Source of the DNA: Sipunculus nudus
Lineage: Eukaryota > Annelida > Sipuncula > Golfingiida > Sipunculidae
Reading direction: 5' to 3'
DNA: 64,000 nt
Assembly: GCA_026874595.1 (NCBI GenBank)
Contig: CM049321.1
Location: 7,066,979 to 7,130,978, forward strand
A model generated the notes under the pieces. The model saw only the letters and a list, made by a program, of their open reading frames with translations. It had not been told where the DNA came from and searched no databases. Position numbers and translations under genes: made by a program. Positions within the stretch are counted from its first letter, which is position 1, and each line of letters begins with the position of its first letter. Positions 35,701 through 47,512 of the stretch are shown here, piece by piece.

Positions 35701-36289
35701 TAGTGACAATGAAGAGTTGAACATTTTACTGTAGCCAAATAAACTTATCCTGGACCTTCTCAACTATTGCCAGTGTCTTCAACTCTGTGGGTAGTGTAAG
35801 ATGGATATCATTGTCTCCCATTCTGCCATTCTCCCAAATCCGCTACAGATTGAACATATAACTACCAAAGTAGAACTGAAAAAGATCCACAAGACCGCTA
35901 TGAACCCTGCTGAATGTCTTGACCTGTATAACAGACAGAATTTCCCACGTTCCACTGAAATACATACATTAAAGAATCTATGCATCCTTTATCGATCATT
36001 ACATGCACCATCTAGGATTGCCCACCAACTACAGGTAAGTTGTCCATAATCAAAGCCCCAATATTATACGAATGTTAATTCTAAACTGTAATACCTGATG
36101 ACGTTACTTTACGGGCTATGTCTCTGATATTTGTTTTCTACAAACCTCAAATTCAAACGGTTTGTCGATTTGCTCAAGTTCAAATGTGTTTCTGCAATGG
36201 AAGTATTACCTTTCGGGGGTTCTTTATTGTTATGACCCAGCAATGAGGATGACACACACCTAGGATCCGTATGAGGATACATCGAACCT
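35701..36289. other. Unrecognised interval after the LINE
   Basis: An 82-codon ORF (35801-36049) is open but has no domain. No splice-consistent exon is supported. This may be unrelated host DNA at the LINE insertion site. Confidence 0.4.
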
Positions 36290-36412
36290 AGTTGAAACCA
36301 GGATTTACAAGCGGACGCCCCTGTAACGTCTCCGGAGTGCAACTCTGCAGATGTACATATCTATATATACATAGAATACATAGTTAAGAAAGCATTTAAA
36401 ATGGAGGCAGTT
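36290..36412 (-). repeat. Dispersed module, reverse copy
   Basis: Read on the minus strand it matches 878-990: CTGCCTCCATTTTAAATGC, then CTTAACTA and TGTACATCTGCAGAG. It is the fourth of five visible copies. Confidence 0.6.
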
Positions 36413-36429
36413 GTACCCGCACAAAAATA

Positions 36430-36463
36430 AAATAAAATAAATTAACATTATTATTATTATTAT

Positions 36464-36498
<35 letters not shown>

Positions 36499-36505
36499 TT
36501 ATTAA
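36430..36505. repeat. (ATT)n(AGT)n microsatellite
   Basis: ATT units pass into about ten AGT units and back to ATT. The Thr/Asn-rich ORF across it is not a gene. Confidence 0.95.
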
Positions 36506-39060
36506 ATATAATGTTTAATATACTTCGATGAAACGAAAGAAAAGTCTGAAATATGTTCTTTCTCTTTGAGTTGAAGAAGAATTCATACACTGCTGAAAAT
36601 GAAGTACCTATAACAATTGTTACAAAATCCTGTACGACTCATTCCCGTGGACGGAGGCGAAAGAAAGTGTGAAAAATACGGAGCTTTACTGATAAGTATC
36701 GAAACTATGGCGTAACAGGACCATATCATGAGTGTAATCAAGAAAATGAATGTGAAGGGTAAGAATGTTTACTTTCTGTTACTCATTATTTACATATCGC
36801 TTACGCCATACTCAATACATGAGTGCAATTAAGAAAACAGATGTAAAATGAAAGAAATAATTACTCTCTGTTACGAATTTTTTTTATATTCCTCTTACAC
36901 CATACTGTATTTCAGTATAAGTAATAAATCATGTTGAATAATCAGAATAAAAACAATAATTGACCGGAGATTCAGCCTTATCTTATAATGCGAGTTGCTT
37001 CTAACTCATATAAAAATGATCTCATGTTACTTTCATCGTCATGGAAATACAGTTCAGTACTAGCGTATATATATGGAATGCTGGTATTTACGGAATGTTA
37101 AAGAAACAAGAATGGTGCATGTATTTGTGATACTTCTTCCAGTTGAAGGGTATGCATACTGTGATTGAGCACATGTATTGAGAATTATTATTATTATCTC
37201 GAAAATGTCATAAGCTGGGACAAGAAGTAAACACTTCTCATACATTCCGTCTCCCAAAATAACAAAATATAAGAATATGAAATATGCAATGTTCAGTCAT
37301 TACAGAGGATACATTTGATTGTTCATTCATTGTTTGATTTCCCAGAGCGCACTACATTTCTGACGTCAAATTTATAATCCTGTATATATTCAAAAAAACA
37401 TATAATGCGTTTCCCATATAAGTATCTGGGCACCCATATTATTTTGCGCCCCCACGGAAAAACGATATACATGTATCGATAAGCCCTAATACCGAAAACA
37501 AGTGAAAGTTAACTTAAATCATTGACCCTCTGTCATTGAATAATAATCATTTAATTTTCTTTAAAAAATCCAGCATTGTAACGATACACAGCTTTATTTA
37601 ATGTATCGCTATTGATAACATTTCTGTGATATCTGTTTGAAATATACATGACATTATATGAACAAGGGCAAACCTGTCCATAATAAGGAAAGGACACTTA
37701 GGTGTTATGGACAAAATTTAGTGTCTATATTAGACAGTCGTTGCTGTATTCCTCAAAGGACCTGCTATGATCTCAATATTTTCTGTGCCTAGAGTCTGCA
37801 TTTATTTGTACTTTTAATTTAGTTGATCCAAAGGGGAAATACTAACTGTAGTATATTTCTGTATCACATGTAGGTATCAAATTTATGAAATGACTGTATG
37901 ATCAACAGTTTCTCTTTTATACCATATATTTGTTGCGATACTTTTGCCGATCACTTTAACGCTTGAGTAATGTATACTTAAATGTATGATAAGGTTTTCG
38001 CGCAAGTAAAACCTTTTGAATAAACATCTTACACACAAAGAGGGCACGCAATTTTTATTTAATATACCTAAGTCTACAAATCTTATACATTAAATGCAAC
38101 GAAAACTGAGAAATATGACACAAACTCCTTACGACAAACATCCAAATATGAAGTTGGGTTGATGTGATAATCAGGAGAACAGCTATTTTGTAGGATTCTT
38201 AAATTGCGTGTTTCCGTGGCCACTCAACTGGATCACATATTCCCTCCGTTTGTTAGTATTTATTCTGCACCAGCACATCACGAAAACGACAGGACCATGA
38301 AGTCAAGGACTTTGATAATATTAGAATATTTTGACCACAAGTGCAGAATATCTTATATGAAATGTAAATACAACAATGATAAGAAACCTTAAAGCGTTTC
38401 TGTGCCACTGGCGTTTCTTCACATGTGACACAATGTGTTCCACCATTTATACAAGACTAAAATTTGTAACTGTCAAGAGTGGATGTGAACTCTTGTACCC
38501 GAACCATAGTGAATTAACTGTAGTTAAAGTTACTATGAACATTGCTTGAACAGCTAAGTCTCTATCCTTTCCCTGTACCATGGGGGTACACGGAGTTTCC
38601 ATTCAATCTGTGTATAATCCAGAAAGTGTCAGCTAAAGGATCTCCATTGGTTTACCATTTCATTTTGGACTGGTGTCAATTTATTTCAATGGCAAACAAC
38701 AAACTGCATATTTGCCCATTTCAAGTAATCCCTCTTGAGCATGATACATTTTTCCGTCATGTTCTGCTACGCTTCTCTGCACTGCTAAAGGGATCCATCT
38801 GATAAGCCCTTCAAACCATCTTTTCGGTCCATTGTATTGTCTAATGTCCATATACAGATAACGTGTTCCGTGGCTCTTTTCTTTTATAAATAAAATATTA
38901 TTATCATTGATATCCGTATTAATTGATTTTACATGGATATTTCAATGTCATTAAATATCAAAACATTTAGTTTCTAACACTGCTTTTATGTTTACGTTGA
39001 ATAGAAACAATGATAGAGAAAAAGACAAGATACTCTTTATTCTTGTAAATTGAACGATAG

Positions 39061-39064
<4 letters not shown>
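36506..39064. other. Unrecognised AT-rich interval
   Basis: No domain, exon pair or known repeat is seen in about 2.5 kb. ORFs of 60-86 codons are at chance level. One imperfect tandem near 36720-36900 repeats GAGTG(T/C)AAT(C/T)AAGAAAA and GTTAC twice, about 100 bp apart. Confidence 0.45.

Positions 39065-39065
<1 letters not shown>

Positions 39066-39115
<50 letters not shown>
39066..39115. repeat. (TA)n microsatellite
   Basis: About 25 uninterrupted TA units. Confidence 0.95.
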
Positions 39116-39118
<3 letters not shown>

Positions 39119-39963
39119 AAATAAATCATAATTTAAAAACTGAACATCCATATACCAAATTAAAAAAGCCAGTATGGCCTATCCAATGAAAAAGATGCCC
39201 AGAGGTCTTCTGCATCTTAAGAGATATACTGGAACATATTTATGCACACTCCGAAGGCTGTCCTGAGACCCTTAATTATGTCCCTTGACACCGCAGCTAG
39301 TTTTGTTCTTTTAAGTCTAGTTTGCATTTCCCTCCATTTGGCCACAATGATTCCATTCTTGGTAATTTTTGTAGGAAGTAAACTGTATTCAAGTAAAGTG
39401 TGATCAGCCTTGCTACAGGCATTGTACATACAGTTAGAGAATTAGTAGTGTATTTATCAGGTACGCTCAATATCTCTGTGATTATACAAAGCTTTTACCT
39501 TTACCTGGATTTATGCCTTACATACATACATGTTTTTTTTCAAATTGCCAAATTGTCCACTCTTACAGAAAATGTTTTGCCTAACCTCTAATATTCCATA
39601 GCAATTCTCTAAAGCTTTTCCAACTGGTAATCAACTATTTGAATTTAAAATGTTACGTGTATGGCATAAAATATTTCAGCTTAAACAGTATCATCATATG
39701 GGAAAAAAGTAAGCTTTTTTCCTTGCATCTAGTTTTACAGGAATGATAAATATTAACATGGCCTGTAACTAAATTAACAATGGCCTTTTTTATAGAATTA
39801 TATTGTTTACGAGTCTATAATCAATCAGAAGGAAAAATATGCTCATGATAAGTATGGGTTCATCATTTTTCTTGAGATATCACAAATATTGACCTAGTAC
39901 ACTATTGCCTTGATCTAGTTTGAATGATGACATATTCTGGTGACAGCTTTTTTTACATTTTAG

Positions 39964-40369
39964 CCCCCATAAAGGAGAAAAACAGGAAATCTTTAGCCCG
40001 AAGGAAGGAGGCAGATAGGAAGACTTCATCCCCTGTAAAGGAGACAGACAAAAAGACTTCAGCCCCCATAAGGGAGACAGATAGGAAGGCTTCAGCCCCA
40101 ATAAAGGAGACAGAGAGATTTACTTCACCCCCAATAAAGGAGACAGATGGGAAGACCAGCTCCAGTAAATGGAAATGATCGGAAGATTTCAGCCCCAATA
40201 AGGGAGACATATAGGAAGACTTCAGCGCCAATAATGGAGACAGATAGGAAGACTTCAGTCCCCATACGGGAGACAGATAGGAAGACTTCAGCCCACATAG
40301 AGACAGATAGAAAGACTTCAGTCCACTCGGAGACAGATAGAAAGACTCTGTCCCCATTACCAAGCAACG
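39964..40369 (+). pseudogene. Exon-like segment of 33-bp coding repeats, frameshifted
   Basis: A good acceptor (TTTTTTTACATTTTAG) precedes about a dozen imperfect 30-33 bp repeats, and a consensus donor (GTAAGT) follows. The repeats read as a charged 10-11 residue unit, typically SAPIKETDRKT. Substitutions favour synonymous or conservative changes (IKE/IRE/IME). The first half is open in one frame to TGA at about 40176. The second half is open in another frame from about 40147 to the donor. The segment is 406 nt, one base beyond a multiple of three, consistent with one indel near 40165-40185. The antisense ORF of 167 codons is a shadow. This is likely an exon of an unknown protein with a low-complexity, lysine-rich repeat, now broken here unless the indel is a sequencing error. 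Confidence 0.5.
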
Positions 40370-40676
40370 GTAAGTAAATCTGCAATGCTTATGTACGAAA
40401 TGTGATCCTCTGGCGTGACCTTTTATGAATATAATATTATTGTCATTGTGGTCCATAACGATTGTTTATAATTCAAATTCTTGAAATAACATACAGCAAA
40501 ACAGCATAGCAGGGCAACCCCAGTCGATTGAAACACATCATCCAGTTCATCTTAGATTTAGGGTTATATCAACCTAAATTGTTTTGGTTCATCTATTCTG
40601 GTTCATCAGTTGTATTCAACGTTGACGTGACGAGAGAAATGCATATGAAATTTATATTTTTTTTTTGTATCCGCAG

Positions 40677-40854
40677 ACGAAGAAAATTTCAGGCAATGTT
40701 TTATAAATGACATATTAATTGACTTCAAGATGGTCGAAACTTGTTACAAAATCCTCTACCAACGCCTCACCTGGGAGGAAGCTTGGCAGAACTTTAGGCT
40801 TCTCAGGGGAACAGGAGCACATTAGGAATGTTATCAGCAAACATAACATGACTG
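40677..40854 (+). pseudogene. Second exon-like segment, possible Death-like fold, frameshifted
   Basis: The acceptor TTTTTGTATCCGCAG and donor ACTG/GTAACT bound 178 nt, again one base beyond a multiple of three. In the phase that continues the repeat exon it reads ILYQRLTWEEAWQNF and then stops at TAG. In the other frame the end reads GRTLGFSGEQEHIRNVISK. A switch of frame near 40785 would give a W..LG(F)S...I..I pattern reminiscent of Death-superfamily helices. The fold call is weak. The exon boundaries are better supported than the identity. Confidence 0.33.
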
Positions 40855-40999
40855 GTAACTCAATGTCGAGAACTACTGTTACATCAATTATATATTTATA
40901 TACATTAATATTTAAATGTATGTGTATGCATAATACAAAATATGTTTTGTCATTTGATTTATGGGTTAATCTAATCTACGGTACCTCTCTAAGGTTGCA

Positions 41000-41000
<1 letters not shown>

Positions 41001-41048
<48 letters not shown>
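41001..41048. repeat. (TA)n tract at the edge of the Penelope-like remnant
   Basis: A TA run directly abuts the left end of the retroelement sequence. Confidence 0.9.
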
Positions 41049-41050
<2 letters not shown>

Positions 41051-42136
41051 GCATGTAGCCGTGTTAGTCTCTTAGTGTATAGATAACAGGATGAAGACAC
41101 CTTAGTGTTGACATACTGTTTATTTCATTCACGAGCTTTCGAAGCTTATAGCTCCTTCATCAGGAGTCAAATGCAAAGGTATACAAGCAGAAAACAGTGG
41201 AAAAACAAATAGGAAAAGCCACTAAATTTACTTGCTCAAAAAATCAAAATAGGAAACCCACGCACACCATAAGTCACTACATATCATCCACGTATACTGA
41301 AACCTCTAAAAAAAGTTAATGATTTACAACCTATATTTGAATCAGACGCAATATTAAAACCCCTTTTTCCTGACACACCGCTTATTTCATTTAAATAACC
41401 CCATAATCTACATAAAACATTAGTAAAAAATCAAACCTTCAAATATGATAACACCAACGGCACATTCCCATGTAAAAGGCCGCACATGCCCACTCATCCT
41501 CCGCTACGAAACGCTTATTATCCATGGTGCCAAATACACTATTCAGGGACACTTTGATTGCACCAGTAAAGGTGTAGTATATGCCATATTTTGTAAAATA
41601 TGTCCAGACGTTATTTATATAGGCGAAAGAAGCCTCATGCTAAGTCTCAGAATTAATGGCAACCTTCAGTCCATTAAGGCGCAAGACACAAACTTATCTG
41701 AAGAACATTTTTCTCAACAGAAACACTAGTCAGAACGTATGCAGAATGCGTTCTAAAGGGTTGCCTAACCGACACACGACGACGACAAAAAAGGGAACTA
41801 AAACTGATTGACAAATTTGACACCATAAATCGCGATGCCGGTTTCATGGCGCACTACAGACATTGAGACTTACCAAAATATTAATAGCCCCGAACGACCC
41901 CTCCATATCGACAATGACGTACGTCATTCCTCGCTCAAACGTGCACATTCCCCCCACTAATACCACCGTGTTATGAGATCACCTCTCAAGCTTACACAAA
42001 ATAATAATATCAAGTTATCCACAAACGCCAGCAACTTGTACGTAACTTTCACAGACGGACTATTTATTACACCATTTATGTATGGATTATTATTATTCAT
42101 AATCATGGACTTGCACAACCAGATCGCCACCACACT
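41049..42136 (+). mobile_element. Penelope-like element remnant (3' half)
   Basis: The left end carries CACGAGCTTTCGAAGC and CTCCTTCATCAGG, a terminal signature that recurs at 62071-62110. Coding remnants follow on the plus strand: TNGTFPCKRP at about 41443-41475, a GIY-YIG endonuclease piece (41490-41729) with VYAIFCKICPDVIYIGE, and a C-terminal stretch 41753-41866 with RRRQKRELKLIDKF. These are the Cys-rich linker, the endonuclease and the end of a Penelope-like reverse transcriptase. Three frames are used, so it is broken. The reverse transcriptase palm is not in the window. A MITE interrupts or borders the 3' side at 42137. Confidence 0.75.
41490..41729 (+). pseudogene. GIY-YIG endonuclease fragment of the Penelope-like element
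   Basis: The fragment reads DCTSKGVVYAIFCKIC and then VIYIGE, with the order V-Y-A-I, Cys-x2-Cys and Y-I-G typical of Penelope-like endonucleases. The residues after YIGE (normally T/S-G-R-S-L-x-x-R) are altered. A frameshift separates it from the preceding TFPCKRP and from the C-terminal piece. Confidence 0.72.
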
Positions 42137-42326
42137 CAGAAGCGGATCCAGGGGGAGGGTCCAGGGGATCCTGATCCCCCCCTCCCCCCCCCCCCTTTTT
42201 CAGCCGACGCAGCCTTTATTAAGGGCAGGACCCCCCTTTTTCCTGACCCGGGGATCTTCTTTTAGGTTTGTCATATGTCCTATTGTGTTGGACCCCTCCT
42301 TTTCTTAATTTCTGGACCCGCCCCTG
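42137..42326. mobile_element. 190-bp MITE with ACACT target-site duplication
   Basis: The ends are CAGAAGCGGATCCAGG and, reverse-complemented, CAGGGGCGGGTCCAGA. A perfect 5-bp direct repeat ACACT flanks it (42132-42136 and 42327-42331). The interior is C-rich. It is related to 8123-8305. No coding capacity. The superfamily is not clear from a 5-bp duplication alone. Confidence 0.72.
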
Positions 42327-42331
42327 ACACT

Positions 42332-43140
42332 AGTCGTCAATCATCATCAGCATTAAGCCGATGAGCATAATGAACTTATAAGTATATCAGAGGACATGAA
42401 CTCAACATGATCACCCTTTTCACTGAACGTAGATTCGACCTTTCCCTGATTATTCCCTGGGGATGCGTGACCCTCTTCACCTTTTGAAAGAAGCAATACT
42501 TTTTTGGAAGTTATAAAACCCATTCTGTTTGCAGCAAGGTATTAAATCCAACTGGACGGAATATAATTTTGTTTGGCATGGAAACGATGTACCAATCACC
42601 CGAGCAAAAAGCTATCACACCTGTACCCTTTGTCTTGACCCTTGACACCGACCGCCGGAGACATTATTCAGTACTTAGAATAAGATCTAGCAAATTTCAA
42701 TATGCAAACGTATTCCTGTCATAGATCAGGAAGTTAAACTCCTGGACCAATGAAATTTGTGTACTCCAACGGAAAATGTTAGAGAATGAACAGGCCCTAA
42801 AGTCAAGGAAAAACAATGTAAAACAAAATGAGACTGATAACAAGCTATTCTTAAAACATTGCATCATATCATACTTAAATTAATAACTCACAACAAGGCT
42901 TATCTCTGTCCCTTAAGAAAGACAACACCACAGCATATGGACTTGCCTCTTTTTACAAAAAAATATGGCTGATGGAGTAAGATTGAAAAGGTCCAGCTGA
43001 TAACAGCTTAAAGCAGCGTAATCTGTTTTACCTATGCTTCTATGTTACAACATATCTATAACTAACACGTCAAATCAGTCTATTTAACTGCTGAATAAAT
43101 ATGTATTTTTTCCGATGCTTATATTAATAACAGACCAGGC
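42332..43140. other. Unrecognised interval after the MITE
   Basis: The first 150 bp may be the 3' end of the Penelope-like remnant. After that no domain, exon or repeat is seen. Confidence 0.4.
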
Positions 43141-43141
43141 C

Positions 43142-43146
<5 letters not shown>

Positions 43147-43201
<55 letters not shown>
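43147..43201. repeat. (TA)n microsatellite
   Basis: About 27 TA units just before a tRNA-like repeat. Confidence 0.95.
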
Positions 43202-43203
<2 letters not shown>

Positions 43204-43206
<3 letters not shown>

Positions 43207-43257
43207 GGTTAACTGTCGATGGGAATTGAACCCATGATTTTCCGATTTGATTTAACC
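43204..43257 (-). repeat. tRNA-like SINE fragment
   Basis: On the minus strand it reads GGGTTCAATTCCCATCGAC, close to the tRNA box B, with an inverted GTTAA/TTAAC near the ends. No full cloverleaf with an acceptor stem can be drawn, so it is not called a tRNA gene. Confidence 0.45.
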
Positions 43258-43357
43258 AATAAACATCGAACGCTCCCAAATCCCGCTGTGTATTTACATA
43301 CTTTTATTAGGACCAGCGGAGTGACGCCATGTCAGAGTACTACCCACCATATATGGA

Positions 43358-43430
43358 TCAGTCGTAGCTTAGTGGTTAAATCTGCCGACCTTAAATCGAT
43401 TCCCTATCGGGAGTGAACCGACTTTTTTGT
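43358..43430 (+). repeat. tRNA-derived SINE head
   Basis: TAGCTTAGTGGTTAAATC resembles box A, and ATCGATTCCCTATCGGGAG resembles the T-arm with box B. The spacing of about 35 bp suits a tRNA-derived RNA polymerase III promoter. A (CT)n run follows at 43484-43532. No matching tRNA ends are present. Confidence 0.45.
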
Positions 43431-43483
43431 GTTTTCTAGTGTTATCCCGATGCAATGAACCATGATGGCTATTCACACATCTT

Positions 43484-43490
43484 ACTCTCT

Positions 43491-43534
<44 letters not shown>

Positions 43535-43588
43535 AGATATATATATATATATATAGTTTTAATTGATTTTAACATCACCTCTTGAAGA

Positions 43589-43628
<40 letters not shown>

Positions 43629-43713
43629 GTTATATTAAAGATGCCATGTTGATATTCAATTCAATTATTTATATGTAAATATCTCTCTCTTTCACTCACT
43701 CTCCCTCCCTCTC

Positions 43714-43758
<45 letters not shown>

Positions 43759-43830
43759 AAGTTATAATTGACTTTTACGTCACGTCTAAAATTATATATA
43801 TATATATATATATATAATGTTATATATAAG
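43484..43830. repeat. (CT)n and (TA)n microsatellite cluster with a duplicated unit
   Basis: CT runs (43484-43532, about 43683-43714) and TA runs (43537-43554, 43591-43626, 43715-43756, 43795-43817) alternate. The block around 43625-43690 is repeated at about 43815-43875 (TAATGTTATAT, CCATGTT, TTATTTATATGTAAATA), a unit of about 190 bp. Confidence 0.8.
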
Positions 43831-44095
43831 ATACCATGTTAATGTTCAAATCAATTATTTATATGTAAATATATATAATCAAAGTAATGCACATAGATAT
43901 TCATTACATCATAAAAAAATGCTCAACCATGCAGGGCATTAATAATGTATCATATACAGTTAGTTTTACATCATGTACGACAGAACTGTTTCGGGAGTAC
44001 AGCTGACTAGCCGGCCCACTCTCCAGGTACTAACTAAACTGATCAGATATGCAGATGAAGTTCGTCATAATAGGTAGGATTGATCTGGGGTTATT

Positions 44096-44226
44096 GCAGG
44101 TACTTGGCCTTGTGTTTCATGTGGAGGTCAGTTCGCTTTTATTGTTCAATGTGCTTTCTTCTGGTCTGCATATAATAAATTAATTGTATATTGACCTCCA
44201 CATTAAACACAAGGCCAGGCACCTGC
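44096..44226. repeat. Long imperfect hairpin
   Basis: Arms 44096-44130 and 44192-44226 are inverted copies (GGCCTTGTGTTTCATGTGG against CCACATTAAACACAAGGCC) with a 61-bp loop. It may be a small foldback element. No gene is near. Confidence 0.75.
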
Positions 44227-45627
44227 TTTGTTACGTTATGTATTCTAACAAATCCCCACGGAACCAGCACTACACAATAGCCACCTGGGCCCCAACAAAA
44301 AACCTCACCGTATATATATATATATATCTGTCTTATCGGTGTTATTGTCAGCATTTAGGTGTATAAGGTGTGTAATATTTTGCTCTCACGTGTATGGATT
44401 CCATATGGTTAATTCAGAAAGAAATATGACTGAACAGATGTACGGTCTGATGACATAACAGTGGCGACCTAAGACGACGAACTAAAATAACATCTACTTG
44501 ACGATTCGTAATGATGAGGTAACAGGGGTATTTGTAGGTCATATGTTTGTTATGTCACACATACGTCTCTCCTCCATCATATGGATAAACAGAATGACCA
44601 CTAAAACTAACGCCGTCATTTGTTTACCTCTTTCAAGACAGGTCTACCCTATCCTGGCCTCCCAAACTTAATATATTTATTTCATACTGATTTAAATCAT
44701 CATTAATCGCCACATCACTTCCTTTGACAAAAGCTAATTTGTGGTGGCAAACAAAACATATTTGAATAAAATATCGCAAAAAAATTAGGCGGACAAGGAT
44801 GTTGATACTTCTAGGTTAGAATGCAACGATTATATAAAATACACCATTCACCTGATGATTAGTTGAATGTGATGGATAATCTGTCAGTATAAATAAAAAA
44901 TATCCTTTACTGTGTGAAAATGGGTTCATTGAATTCAATATGGACAATTTTTAAATGAATGGGCAATGATATGATAGTAGTTTAAGACAGTCTTGCCAGG
45001 GAATTTTATCCACGTTTTCCCCAAGAATGAAGAAAAGAATTGACACAGTGTTTCAATAATTGTTTTCATGAGAGGAAACAAGAAGTTGAAGCAAAAAGTT
45101 GCAGCTTTGATATTAAAATCGGGATATCAGGCTAATACAGTCATGGCGTAGGAATATTTTTTATAAATGTTGACAGCATGGCATCGAATATAACAAGAGT
45201 TATCTTCCAATAAATATATGTCTTTTGGGTATTTAATAATAATACTAATAATACTAATAATACTAATAATAATAATAATAATACATAGACAATGGCTTAG
45301 TTTAAGAAATGCTGTAAATAAATCTTAATAACATTTTAATAAAGAAGACAGGAGGATTGGTTGTAGTTTCAGGTAATATTGGCTGATTTAACATTAAATC
45401 CAACAACTAACACTACAACTACTTCACTACGTTGGATTGGTCAGAAGTTACACGATCATTATTTTTTGTGCAGCACACTCTGTTTATCTTTATATTTATA
45501 GCAGTTAATTGCAGTTTAAGGTCACGCATACTTAATTCAATGTCGTTCAATCTATTTAGTTTATAAAATAACCGTATATTATAGTTGATGTATACATTAT
45601 ATAAATTTGTTTCTTTCAGAAATAGAT

Positions 45628-45668
<41 letters not shown>

Positions 45669-46858
45669 AACACTGTCAGGTAAGAGTGAACATCTATGAG
45701 CAACTGCAAAAATTGAAAATGCTGCTATTATATTTCCAAAGCAAATCAAATAGCAGGAGATAATTGCATTTTAGTAACATGGACACCATTTGCCTGACTG
45801 ATAGACTTGCATGTCAAAATGTGGTGAAAACAGCAGAACTACTTACGTTTCCTAATATGTATACATTTGATTATTATCGGAATCGTTGTGAGAAATGCCT
45901 TGTATTATGTATAATAATGGTAACACTGTCTGAAGTGTCGCTTTGTCAACATCTGTGAAGGTCTAATGTGTATAATGGCAATCTTCTACCTTGCAGCTGT
46001 TGTATCTTGTACAATGTTTACAGGCTTATATTTAAAAAAATATTAAAAGGTTTTTTTTATTATAAACAGAATGAGAGACAAATATATGAACATAAATAAG
46101 AAAAAGGACAGGAAGTTTTCAAATACTCAAACTAAAATTGTTAATTAGATACCTGGTACCTTGCACTCGCAAATCCCCACTCCACACCCGCATTGACGTT
46201 CCCGCAAGACCTACCACCTTTGCAAAATGTTGAAATGAATCAAGCAGATACATACTAGCAAGGTATTCAAAAGGAAATTCGTGAATAACGGACTTTTGAA
46301 ATCGCTACCTAACCACCTGGTTGCATCAGATTTAAAGAGGTGTACATGATACATCTGTAGCAGAATAAACTAGACAATTTCATTTATGGAAATATCGCCT
46401 TCATGTGGAAAACCTCGCAGTTCCAGTGCTATTTTGTTTTGTCTTGGTGCGTAAACTAGCAAATTCAAGGCAATAACTTTCGATCCTGCCATACGCTATA
46501 TTTTTTTTTATTTTTTTTTATATTTTCAATCTATATATTCGGTCAATTTTTAAGGGGAATATTTCAAGGCTGAATAAAAATGAAGCATTCTTGGTTTATA
46601 ACTCAAGGTCAGGTTACTTTGGTACTGTACCTAAATGCCTCCATAAATATGGTCGAAAGAAGGCTCTTTGCAATTCACAGGGGAACGATATTATACTTAG
46701 GCAGGCGACTGTCACTTAAAGAATAACTTCAAATGGTCTGAGACATTGTTAGTGAGAAAAATGGCGGGACAAATTTGACAAATTTGCAGGGGGGGGGGTT
46801 GTTCCTCGTGATCTATCTTAAAACCTTCTAAGGTAAGCTGCATTTATTGTTATTTTTC

Positions 46859-46895
<37 letters not shown>

Positions 46896-47125
46896 TATAT
46901 CTTTATAGTAACTGTGGCATTTACTTATCTAAGAAAAGACCTTCATTACTTCAGTGTGATTTAACAACTGATGTCATTGTCAGGATATATCTAGATCTTG
47001 AAATCTGGGTATTCGAAATTATATACGCTCCCGAGGCAGTGGAAATCTTGCGCTTCTAAAGAAGTAACCGATTTTCACGCTGCCAGCTTTGACCGTTTAT
47101 GATATATTTAGACACCAGATGGCGG
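44227..47125. other. Unrecognised interval with simple repeats
   Basis: It contains an (AAT)n run at about 45235-45283, a (TA)n run at 45629-45665, T-rich runs near 46500, and a (GA)n run at 46860-46891. ORFs are short and without domains. Confidence 0.5.
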
Positions 47126-47512
47126 GAACACCCTATTAATCGCGTTCGGATTTATTGCATTTCGGACTTGCGCGGATGGCCTGTTTGTTTTCGTAATCGC
47201 TGCCACATGGAGATGCATTGACGCGCCCGAGCTTATCGTATCTGATTACTGCAGTTCACGAGAGCAATGCGCGGTCGCTATGAAGAACCGTTTAGTGTGG
47301 GTGGTATGATCGGTGGTCAGTTGCATCAGCAGAACGCTCTCGCTGCAGCAGGTCGCATCTGGTGGTATCTTATTAAGCAAGGGTGTATCAGCTGCTGTAA
47401 CCCACAGCTGGTCAATCTGGTACCAGTATCCCATGCCCAGGGCGGGAGTGATAATATTTTCGGGGAGGGCTAATAGGAGGGCGCCGGGTGATCTTGTACG
47501 AGCATCCCATGC

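Noticed and set aside
40125-40456. Long antisense ORFs (up to 167 codons) over the 33-bp repeats
   Set aside because: They are shadows of the sense repeat. The splice signals and the charged repeat unit favour the plus strand.
43204-43430. True tRNA genes
   Set aside because: Box-like motifs are present but no complete cloverleaf, anticodon arm or acceptor stem could be drawn.
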